Origin: Bacillota bacterium
GTDB taxonomy: Bacteria; Bacillota; Clostridia; Oscillospirales; Acutalibacteraceae
Reading direction: 5' to 3'
Assembly (NCBI GenBank): GCA_023390175.1
Contig: JAEWDK010000024.1
Location: 558,001 to 622,000 of the forward strand
DNA length: 64,000 bases
Position numbers and translations under genes: made by a program. Under the pieces are notes generated by a model, which worked only from the letters and a program-made list of their open reading frames with translations, did no database searches and had not been told where the DNA came from. This document shows, in pieces, positions 41,542 through 49,137 of the stretch; the stretch's first letter is position 1, and each line of letters starts with the position of its first letter.

Positions 41542-43659
41542 ATGAACGACAAAGCCGAGAAAACAAAAATCCCCTATATCAACCGTGAGCTGAGCTGGAT
41601 GGATTTTAATTTCCGCGTGCTGGAAGAAGCTTTTGAAAAAGAAAACCCGATTATGGAACGCATCCGTTTCCTTGCCATCACCGCATCGAATTTAGACGAG
41701 TTCTTTATGGTGCGGGTCGCGGGTGTAAAGGAACAGGTAAACCAGAATTACAATGCGGAGGATCCATCCGGCTTAACGCCGGCCAAACTGCTGCCGCTGC
41801 TGACCGAAAAGATTCATGCCTTTACCGAAAAGCAATACTCCTGTTTGCACCGCTCCATTCTGCCCGCGCTGAAAAAAAACAATATCAGTTTTTTATATCC
41901 GGACGAAATGAACGAACAGCAAAAGCACTTTATTTCCGAATATTTTGATAAGGTGCTGTTCCCCGTCCTCACCCCGCTGGCTGTTGATACAAGCCGACCT
42001 TTCCCATTGCTTGCAAACAAAAGCCTTAATGTTGCGGTAAGGCTGAAAGGGCAGGAAGAGTCCTACTTCGCCGTAGTACAGGTGCCTTCGATTCTTTCCC
42101 GCTTTCTGCAGGTACCGTCGGTTACGGGCAAAACGTTTGTGCTGCTTGAAAATGTGATTATCTACAAACTGGATGAACTGTTTGAGCGCAGCGACATCCG
42201 CTCATCCTGTGCATTCCGGATTACGCGTAACTCCGACCTTGAAATTGACGAGGAATCGGAGGATCTGCTGATTGAAATTCAAAAATCCATTAAAAAACGA
42301 AAACGCGGCAAGCCGGTTCGACTTGAAATTTTGCAGAAATGCGACACGGAAACACGAGAATTCCTTGAAGAAATGCTCGATATAAACCCCGATGAAATTT
42401 TTGAGGAACCCGGCCCGCTGGACTTGACCTTCTTTTCCAAATTTGCTTCTGTTCCCGATTTTGAGTCCCTTTGCTTTAAGCCGCTTATCCCTGTTTATCC
42501 GCCGGCGGATTTTTGGGGTTATGACGATATTTTCGCGGCAATCCGTGAAAAAGACAGAATGGTGCATCATCCCTATGAAAGCTTTGAAACCGTAGTGAAT
42601 TTTGTTCGCCAGGCCGCCGAAGATGAAAACGTACTTGCGATTAAGCAGACGCTTTACCGTGTGAGCGGGCATTCACCGATTATTGCGGCATTGATTAAGG
42701 CTGCTGAAAACGGCAAACAGGTCACGGTTTTAGTCGAACTGAAAGCAAGGTTTGATGAAGAAAATAATATTATTTGGGCAAAGAAGCTGGAAGAAGCGGG
42801 CTGCCATGTAATTTATGGTTTGGCTGGTTTGAAAACGCACTGCAAAATTCTGCTGGTCGTTCGGCGCGATGAGGACGGAATCCGGCGCTATCTTCACATG
42901 GGTACGGGAAACTACAACGATTCTACGGCAAAAATATACACTGATATCGGTGTTTTCACCTGCAAAGAACCCTATGGTACCGATGCATCGTCCTTGTTTA
43001 ACGTACTGACCGGCTATTCCCTTCCGCCCGAATACAACCGTTTTGTTGTCGCCCCGCACGGTATGAGAAGCTTTTTTGAGCGTATGATAGGAAAAGAAAT
43101 GGAAAACGCCCAAAATGGACTGCCCAGCGGCATTACAGCCAAGGTAAATTCTTTGGTTGACCCCGGCATGATTGAATCCCTTTACAGAGCATCCCAGGCA
43201 GGGGTACCGATACACCTGATTGTGAGGGGAATCTGCTGCCTGATTCCCGGCTTGCCGAACATCAGTGAAAACATTACGGTAAACAGCATTGTTGGCCGCC
43301 AACTGGAACACAGCCGAATCTTCCGGTTTGAAAACGCGGGAAGCCCTAAAATTTACATGGGCAGCGCCGATTGGATGCAGCGAAATCTTGACCGCAGGGT
43401 TGAACTGGTGTTCCCGATTGAAGACGCGGATTTGAAGGAACGTGCATTCTCCATTTTAGATTTAATGCTGAGCGATAATATCAACACACGGGTAATGCAG
43501 CCCAACACAACCTACTGCCATATCGACAAACGCGGGAAAGCGCCCTGTGACTGTCAGGCGGAATTCTGGCGTTTAACGCAGAGTGCGGCCGCAAAGCTTG
43601 TGCAGCAAGACGAAAGTAAACCGTTCCGCCCCATCCGCAGCGCGGATTTGCTTCGATAA
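41542..43659 (+). CDS. ppk1: Polyphosphate kinase 1
   Basis: Reversible synthesis of polyphosphate from ATP. 705 residues from the ATG at 41542. N-terminal YINRELSWMDFNFRVLEEA, RFLAITASNLDEFFMVRVAG, the catalytic domain with VELKARFDEENNI, LKTHCKILLV (autophosphorylated His) and YLHMGTGNYND, and the C-terminal RGICCLIPG and SADWMQRNLDRRVE. All PPK1 signatures are intact. The C-terminal 40 residues include a short Cys-containing stretch (APCDCQ) of unknown use. Confidence 0.96.
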   Translation: MNDKAEKTKIPYINRELSWMDFNFRVLEEAFEKENPIMERIRFLAITASNLDEFFMVRVAGVKEQVNQNYNAEDPSGLTPAKLLPLLTEKIHAFTEKQYSCLHRSILPALKKNNISFLYPDEMNEQQKHFISEYFDKVLFPVLTPLAVDTSRPFPLLANKSLNVAVRLKGQEESYFAVVQVPSILSRFLQVPSVTGKTFVLLENVIIYKLDELFERSDIRSSCAFRITRNSDLEIDEESEDLLIEIQKSIKKRKRGKPVRLEILQKCDTETREFLEEMLDINPDEIFEEPGPLDLTFFSKFASVPDFESLCFKPLIPVYPPADFWGYDDIFAAIREKDRMVHHPYESFETVVNFVRQAAEDENVLAIKQTLYRVSGHSPIIAALIKAAENGKQVTVLVELKARFDEENNIIWAKKLEEAGCHVIYGLAGLKTHCKILLVVRRDEDGIRRYLHMGTGNYNDSTAKIYTDIGVFTCKEPYGTDASSLFNVLTGYSLPPEYNRFVVAPHGMRSFFERMIGKEMENAQNGLPSGITAKVNSLVDPGMIESLYRASQAGVPIHLIVRGICCLIPGLPNISENITVNSIVGRQLEHSRIFRFENAGSPKIYMGSADWMQRNLDRRVELVFPIEDADLKERAFSILDLMLSDNINTRVMQPNTTYCHIDKRGKAPCDCQAEFWRLTQSAAAKLVQQDESKPFRPIRSADLLR

Positions 43660-43690
43660 CGATTGAAATTTAGAAAATGGGAGTAAAAAA

Positions 43691-44779
43691 ATGAAAAGAA
43701 TCGGAATTTTAACAAGCGGCGGCGACTGTCAGGGTTTGAACGCGGCAATCCGTGGGGTGGCAAAGGCCCTTTATGTGCAGTTCGGCGAAGAAGTCGAAAT
43801 TTACGGTATCAACGACGGATACCGCGGTTTGATTGAAGGCAATTACAAGCGGATGAAGCCCGCGAACTTTTCGGGAATTCTTACACTGGGCGGCACCATT
43901 TTGGGAACGTCGCGCCAGCCGTTCAAGCTGATGCGCGTAGTGGATGAAAACAGTGTGGATAAAGTAAAAAACATGAAGGATAACTACAAAAGGATGAAGC
44001 TGGACTGCCTGGTCATTTTGGGCGGGAACGGCACCCATAAAACGGCAAACCTGCTCAGTGAAGAAGGGCTGAATGTCGTTACACTGCCCAAAACAATAGA
44101 CAACGATGTTTGGAATACCGAAATGACATTTGGGTTCAGCAGTGCGATGGAAATTGCGACCAATGTAATTGACTCCATCCATACAACGGCCACCTCACAC
44201 GGAAGAGTATTTATTGTGGAAGTAATGGGGCACAAAGCCGGCTGGCTGACGCTTCACGCGGGAATTTCCGGCGGAGCTGACGTGATTTTGCTGCCCGAGG
44301 TTCCATATGATATTGATGAAATCACAAAGACGATCACTCAGCGGAATAAGGACGGAAAACGTTTCTCCATTCTTGCCGTGGCAGAAGGCGCCATCTCCTG
44401 CGAAGAGGCAAAAATGGGCAAAAAGGAATTTAAAACATCACGTGCCGCCATGCAGTATCCGTCCATTTCATACCGCCTGGCCCAGGAAATCGGAGAAAAA
44501 ACCGGTCAGGAAATCAGGGTTACCGTCCCGGGCCATTTTCAGCGCGGCGGCAGCCCGTGCCCTTACGACCGTCTGCTCGCAACGCGTTTTGGCGCGGCAG
44601 CTGCCAAATTGATTGCACAGAAGAATTACGGGAACATGGTGGCGCTGCAGAACGGTTTTATTGTACCCGTTCCTTTGGGTGAAGTGGCCGGCAAGCTGAA
44701 ACTTGTACCTGCGGACTGCGACATCATTGAAACCGCCCGCAATATTGGAATCAGCTTTGGAAATCGACATGATTTATAA
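43691..44779 (+). CDS. Phosphofructokinase of mixed ATP/PPi-type signature
   Basis: 362 residues, phosphofructokinase fold: LTSGGDCQGLNAAIRG, GGNGTHKTA (111-119), PKTIDNDVW with catalytic D137, VEVMGHKAGWL and GHFQRGGSPCPYDR. At the phosphoryl-donor positions it has Asn113-Gly114. Gly at this second place is ATP-like, while Lys134 in PKTIDND is the residue typical of PPi-dependent enzymes. Donor use is therefore open: ATP, PPi, or perhaps polyphosphate, given the neighbouring ppk1. It is distinct from pfkA at 10705. Ribosome site GGGAG; 31 bases after ppk1. Confidence 0.85.
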   Translation: MKRIGILTSGGDCQGLNAAIRGVAKALYVQFGEEVEIYGINDGYRGLIEGNYKRMKPANFSGILTLGGTILGTSRQPFKLMRVVDENSVDKVKNMKDNYKRMKLDCLVILGGNGTHKTANLLSEEGLNVVTLPKTIDNDVWNTEMTFGFSSAMEIATNVIDSIHTTATSHGRVFIVEVMGHKAGWLTLHAGISGGADVILLPEVPYDIDEITKTITQRNKDGKRFSILAVAEGAISCEEAKMGKKEFKTSRAAMQYPSISYRLAQEIGEKTGQEIRVTVPGHFQRGGSPCPYDRLLATRFGAAAAKLIAQKNYGNMVALQNGFIVPVPLGEVAGKLKLVPADCDIIETARNIGISFGNRHDL

Positions 44780-44795
44780 GGGAGAGGGAATCATT

Positions 44796-45029
44796 ATGAA
44801 CGGACAATACCTAAACAGAAAAAACTTAATGAGGATTATTACAGCCGTGGGCGCGGTTTCCGCGGTACTGACCTTAATTGCATCAGCAATGAGCGGATGG
44901 ATGATTTTTAAGCTGGTTCGCTACCTTGACAGCGCGCAGAAGGCATTGCCGAAAATGGGAAAGGCTGCTGAGCTTTACATTGAAGACAGCACAAAACGGA
45001 AAGAGTTCAGTGAAGAAGAAAAAAACTAA
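44796..45029 (+). CDS. Small single-helix membrane protein of the polyphosphate operon
   Basis: 77 residues, not recognised. One transmembrane segment (about residues 12-36, IITAVGAVSAVLTLIAS...) and a charged C-terminal tail rich in Lys and Glu. The ATG at 44796 has GGGAGAGG upstream, 16 bases after the phosphofructokinase stop, and the operon terminator follows. Role unknown. Confidence 0.7.
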   Translation: MNGQYLNRKNLMRIITAVGAVSAVLTLIASAMSGWMIFKLVRYLDSAQKALPKMGKAAELYIEDSTKRKEFSEEEKN

Positions 45030-45048
45030 AAGTTCCAAAACTCCCGGA

Positions 45049-45093
45049 CAAAAAAACAGTTGAAAGACAAATGTCTTTCAACTGTTTTTTTTG
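45049..45093. terminator. Bidirectional terminator
   Basis: ACAGTTGAAAGACA / TGTCTTTCAACTGT perfect 14-bp stem with an AA loop, A run before and T8 after. It closes the polyphosphate operon and, on the other strand, the glycerate kinase gene. Confidence 0.93.
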
Positions 45094-45114
45094 TTGCTGA
45101 TATCATACGCTTTA

Positions 45115-46260
45115 TTATTGTTTCTGCAGCTGCAGTCCAACCCGGACGGCGCGCATTGCGCGTTCCGCCGCATTGCATACATTTTCTTCCGCGTTTGCTA
45201 TGGCATCTTCTACGGTGCACGGCGCGTTTACGGCGCTGAAGATGCACTGGATTCCATGCTCGTACACAGCCTGTGCATCCTGCCCCACACAGCCCACAAC
45301 AGCAATTACCGGCACATGATATTTCTGCGCCCTTTGTGCAACACCGACCGGCACCTTGCCGTAAACGGACTGGCCGTCTATACGCCCTTCCCCCGTAATA
45401 ATCAAATCAGCGTCTTTTATCTTTTCATCAAAGTTCGCAATATCGAGCATTGTTTCGATACCGGGCTGAGGCTTTGCGCCGACGAATGCAATCAGCCCCA
45501 TACCAAGCCCGCCCGCAGCGCCGGAACCGGGAACATCAGCGGCATCAACACCGCACTGCTGCCGGGCAATCCGCGCAAGATGGGACAAATTCCGATCCAG
45601 TTCAAGCACCATTTGGGGTGAAGCGCCTTTTTGGGGGCCATAAACGGCGGAAGCGCCTCGGCAGCCGCAAAGCGGGTTGTCCACATCACAGATAATAATA
45701 ATCTCCGTTTCTTTCAGCCGCTTGTCCATATTCTGCAGTTCAATGCGCGCCAGACGGCCGAGCGCCCCGCCGCCGAACGGAAGCTCCTTACCGGAATCAT
45801 CATAAAAATGCGCACCGAGCGCCTGCGCCATACCGACACCGCCGTCATTCGTGGCAGAACCGCCAATTCCGATGTAAATTTTTCGGCAGCCTTTTTCCAG
45901 CGCGGCACGAATTAATTCGCCCGTACCGAATGTTGTTGCGGACATGACATCCAGTTTCTCGTACGGAACCAAGGTTAATCCGGATGCTTCCGCCATTTCA
46001 ATCACTGCCGCACCCGACTTTAATATGCCGTATTTCGCGGACACCATGTTCCCCAGCGGGCCTGTGACACCAACCTGCTCCAAACGGCCGCCCAGCCCGC
46101 CGATCATGGCATCCACTGTACCCTCGCCGCCGTCGGCAACAGGGACAATGGCGACGTCAGCATCCGGAAATATCCGCCGTATGCCTGTTTCCATCTGCCT
46201 TGCAGCGGAGACCGTACTCAGGCTCCCTTTAAAAGAGTCCGTCGCAATGATAATATTCAT
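45115..46260 (-). CDS. glxK: Glycerate kinase
   Basis: Phosphorylates D-glycerate to a phosphoglycerate that enters glycolysis. 381 residues, GarK/GlxK family. ATDSFKGSLS at the start, VADGGEGTVDAM, GIGGSATNDGGVGMAQALG, PGSGAAGGLGMGL and ITGEGRIDGQS are all present. It is monocistronic between a terminator and an untranslated 179-base gap that holds only a weak hairpin near 46367-46400. Confidence 0.94.
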   Translation of the reverse strand: MNIIIATDSFKGSLSTVSAARQMETGIRRIFPDADVAIVPVADGGEGTVDAMIGGLGGRLEQVGVTGPLGNMVSAKYGILKSGAAVIEMAEASGLTLVPYEKLDVMSATTFGTGELIRAALEKGCRKIYIGIGGSATNDGGVGMAQALGAHFYDDSGKELPFGGGALGRLARIELQNMDKRLKETEIIIICDVDNPLCGCRGASAVYGPQKGASPQMVLELDRNLSHLARIARQQCGVDAADVPGSGAAGGLGMGLIAFVGAKPQPGIETMLDIANFDEKIKDADLIITGEGRIDGQSVYGKVPVGVAQRAQKYHVPVIAVVGCVGQDAQAVYEHGIQCIFSAVNAPCTVEDAIANAEENVCNAAERAMRAVRVGLQLQKQ

Positions 46261-46439
46261 GCGTTTCTTCCCACCTTATGAATCAAATTTCTATTACCAT
46301 AAGATTTGGCAAGCTATGTTATTTATTAACTGCGTTTGCTTTTCATTGATATCTTTTATATGCAGAAACAGCCGCGTACCATATTTTTGGCGCACGGCTG
46401 CCCTGTGTATTATGGGTTTTCCGATTGAATCACTTTTTA

Positions 46440-46853
46440 TCAGCCGTCAACCGTAATTGAATTTTGAAACTTTGCGAAGGTTTTATCACCGATACCCGGA
46501 ACATTTTTTAATTCTGCAATTGTTTTAAACTTACCGTTTTTTTCACGGTATTCAACAATGCGCTTCGCCATAACCTCACCGATACCGTCAAGCCCGTCGC
46601 TGAGCCGCTGTGCCGTGGCGGTATTGATATTGATTTTTCCGGTTACGGCGGGTACGCCGGATGAAACAGCAGAGCTGACAGGGGAACGCGGTATGTACGC
46701 CTCCCCGGAAGAAGCCGACGAGGTATCGGTAAACGTTGCAATTCCGGTCAGGGACACATCCGGCACATAAAACGCGTTGTAGCCGATAATCAGCGCGCAG
46801 AGTACTGCCGCAATCACAATAAGATAGCGCACATGCAAAGCTTCCTCGTCCAT
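46440..46853 (-). CDS. ComEA-like helix-hairpin-helix protein
   Basis: 137 residues: an N-terminal membrane anchor (about 8-28), a Ser/Ala linker, and a C-terminal (HhH)2 DNA-binding domain, ININTATAQRLSDGLDGIGEVMAKRI...LKNVPGIGDKTFAKF. ComEA-type proteins bind incoming DNA at the membrane during transformation. No comEC is next to it here, so competence is only suggested. It is the last gene of lspA-rluD-HAD-comEA (9-base gap). Confidence 0.85.
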   Translation of the reverse strand: MDEEALHVRYLIVIAAVLCALIIGYNAFYVPDVSLTGIATFTDTSSASSGEAYIPRSPVSSAVSSGVPAVTGKININTATAQRLSDGLDGIGEVMAKRIVEYREKNGKFKTIAELKNVPGIGDKTFAKFQNSITVDG

Positions 46854-46862
46854 CTTGAAGAC

Positions 46863-47669
46863 CTACTCCACTTTCTGTTCAATATATTCAATCAAATCGG
46901 CTACCGCCCCGTCGTCGCAGCTGCAGACAACCAAATCCGCAAGGTGCTTTAAATCGTCCGGAGCGTTCTGCGGCATCGCGGCAAAACCTGCCGCCTTCAA
47001 AAGCTCCACGTCATTGTAATAGTCCCCAATGGCATAGACCTGTTCCCTGGAAAAACCGCCAAGGCGGATTACCTCATTTAAGGCGCTGCCTTTGTCCGCG
47101 TTAACCGGCAGCATTTCCAAATAATACGGACTGGAGGTAACGAAGCGCACCGCTTTATGTTCAAAGGTTTTGGTAAACGCAATTATATTCTGAATTACAT
47201 CGGATTCATCGGCAATCAGCGCCTTGCAGAGCGGACGGCCATCGAAAATATCGGGATCATTTCCGTCAATTCCCTCACGAGAAAGATGCTTGTGGATGAA
47301 ATTATTATAATGCACAACGCCGATGCCTGTGGTACTGAAAACCTCGATTCCGGTGTTGGGAAAGCGCTCATGAATTTTTTCCACACACAATTTTGCAGTT
47401 TCGAATTGAAGCGGCTGATTCCAAATCATCTTTTTTTCAATAAAATCATAAATAACCGTGCCGTTCAAAATTACACTGGGGTTGTTGGGTGAAATTGCTT
47501 CAAAATACTGCGCGCCAGAGTCAAGTGAACGCCCGGTGGCAACCGCAAAATGCCCGCCCTTCCGCTTAAATCGTTCGATTGCCCGGCTGTTGCGCTCACC
47601 GACCGTAAAGTTCCGGTCAATAAGCGTGCCGTCAACATCGGTTATCACAAGGATATCTTTGAAATTCAA
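46863..47669 (-). CDS. HAD-family Cof-type phosphatase
   Basis: 268 residues. Motif I DVDGTLIDRN, motif II ATGR, motif III Lys, and motif IV GDYYNDVELLKAAG are intact, with a C2-type cap between. Such enzymes dephosphorylate sugar phosphates, FMN or PLP; the substrate is not predictable. Between rluD and comEA with 9-12 base gaps. Confidence 0.88.
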   Translation of the reverse strand: MNFKDILVITDVDGTLIDRNFTVGERNSRAIERFKRKGGHFAVATGRSLDSGAQYFEAISPNNPSVILNGTVIYDFIEKKMIWNQPLQFETAKLCVEKIHERFPNTGIEVFSTTGIGVVHYNNFIHKHLSREGIDGNDPDIFDGRPLCKALIADESDVIQNIIAFTKTFEHKAVRFVTSSPYYLEMLPVNADKGSALNEVIRLGGFSREQVYAIGDYYNDVELLKAAGFAAMPQNAPDDLKHLADLVVCSCDDGAVADLIEYIEQKVE

Positions 47670-47681
47670 GAAAGTCCCTCC

Positions 47682-48605
47682 TTAGGTGTGCTGCAGCTTT
47701 TCCAAAAAGTTCGTAAAATATGCCGGCAATTCACTGGAAATCTCAATGTAGCGGCCGTCACGCGGATGCTGAAAGCCAATCACGCGGGCATGCAAACACT
47801 GGCCGTTCAGGTTGGGAACCGGCTTTTTCGGCCCGTAAACGCGGTCACCTGCGACAGGGTGGCCAAGGTACGCCATATGCACGCGAATCTGATGCGTGCG
47901 CCCTGTTTCGAGTTTGCACTGCACATGCGTAAAACCGCTGTACCGTTCGATTACATGATAATGAGTGACGGCGTTTCTGGAATTTTTTTGTGTCACAGCC
48001 ATCTTTTTGCGGTCAACCGGGTGGCGGCCAATCGGCGCGTCCACCGTACCGTCGTCTTCTTTCACATTGCCGTGCACCACCGCTTCATAAACGCGCGTAA
48101 AGCTGTGCGCTTTAATTTGCGCGGCCAAATTCTGATGGGCAAAGTCATTTTTTGCAACGATTAACAAGCCGCTGGTGTCTTTATCGATACGGTGAACGAT
48201 GCCGGGGCGGATAACTCCGTTAATACCGGAAAGCGAAGCGCCGCAGTGCGCCAGAAGCGCATTGACAAGCGTGCCGTCACGGTTGCCCGCAGCCGGGTGA
48301 ACCACCATTCCCTTCGGTTTATTCACAACAAGCAGGTCGTCGTCCTCGTACATAATTTCCAGCGGAATTTCCTCCGGCTGAACATCCAGCTGAACAGGCT
48401 CGGGCAGCACCAGGTCAATGCAGTCGCCTGCGCCGCCCTTGTAGCTTTTGCCGAGGATAATTCCGTCTGATGAAACAAAGCCCCCGGCAATCAGCTTTTC
48501 TGCACCGGAGCGTGTCATATCCTGCACTTTTAAGCTGATCAGCTTATCCAGCCGGATACCGGCATCCTCCGGTTCCAGGATTATTGTCATATGTCCCATG
48601 CTCAT
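47682..48605 (-). CDS. RluD-family 23S rRNA pseudouridine synthase
   Basis: 307 residues. N-terminal S4 domain (about 14-70, GIRLDKLISLKVQDMTRSGAEKLI), then the catalytic domain with the Asp in HRIDKDTSGLLIVAKN and the RTHQIRVHMAYLGHPVAGD motif. Corresponds to ylyB, next to lspA in Bacillus. The start is given as the ATG overlapping the lspA stop (ATGA); ATG at 48590 is an alternative. Confidence 0.92.
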   Translation of the reverse strand: MSMGHMTIILEPEDAGIRLDKLISLKVQDMTRSGAEKLIAGGFVSSDGIILGKSYKGGAGDCIDLVLPEPVQLDVQPEEIPLEIMYEDDDLLVVNKPKGMVVHPAAGNRDGTLVNALLAHCGASLSGINGVIRPGIVHRIDKDTSGLLIVAKNDFAHQNLAAQIKAHSFTRVYEAVVHGNVKEDDGTVDAPIGRHPVDRKKMAVTQKNSRNAVTHYHVIERYSGFTHVQCKLETGRTHQIRVHMAYLGHPVAGDRVYGPKKPVPNLNGQCLHARVIGFQHPRDGRYIEISSELPAYFTNFLEKLQHT

Positions 48606-49081
48606 TTTGTACGCATAACCCTCTCCGTATTCCGGTCTTTTTCAGCAAAAAGCAGAAGGTGAATGATCAGCAAAACAGTGCCCACCGTTACACAGCAGTC
48701 GGCAAAATTGAAGATGGGCGAAAAAAAGGAAACACTGATATAGTCAATGACATAGCCCAGGCGGACGCGGTCAATCAAATTTCCGATACCGCCGCCGATA
48801 ATGAGAATGGAAGCGGTATAGGAAAAGAATCCATGATTGGAATACCGGAACAGCGCAATAATAAAAGCAATACAGACAATCGTGACAACCGCAATAAAAA
48901 ACCATTTTTGATTTTGCAGCACGCCGAAAGCCGCGCCCCTGTTTTCTAAATAAAAGAAATCAAGGAACCCGGGAATTGCTGTAATTTTGCCGGCCGGCTT
49001 CACATTCTGTAAAACCAGCATCTTAATGGCTTGATCGACCGCGACTGCCGCAGCGGACAGTAATAAAGCAATGATTGGCAA
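48602..49081 (-). CDS. lspA: Lipoprotein signal peptidase
   Basis: Aspartic protease removing signal peptides of prolipoproteins. 159 residues starting at TTG 49081, which has GAGGGGG 8 bases upstream. A longer frame to 49117 runs into the ileS terminator. Four transmembrane helices; the catalytic Asp residues are in GNLIDRV and FNFADCC. Downstream of ileS as in the classic ileS-lspA order. Confidence 0.93.
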   Translation of the reverse strand: MPIIALLLSAAAVAVDQAIKMLVLQNVKPAGKITAIPGFLDFFYLENRGAAFGVLQNQKWFFIAVVTIVCIAFIIALFRYSNHGFFSYTASILIIGGGIGNLIDRVRLGYVIDYISVSFFSPIFNFADCCVTVGTVLLIIHLLLFAEKDRNTERVMRTK

Positions 49082-49099
49082 TGGAATGTCCCCCTCATA

Positions 49100-49130
49100 A
49101 TAAAAGGGCGAACACATGGCCCGCCCTTAA
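49100..49130 (-). terminator. Terminator or attenuator between ileS and lspA
   Basis: AAGGGCG / CGCCCTT stem with an 11-base loop, then TTTATT on the minus strand, directly after ileS and before the lspA ribosome site. Confidence 0.65.
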
Positions 49131-49137
49131 AATTCAA

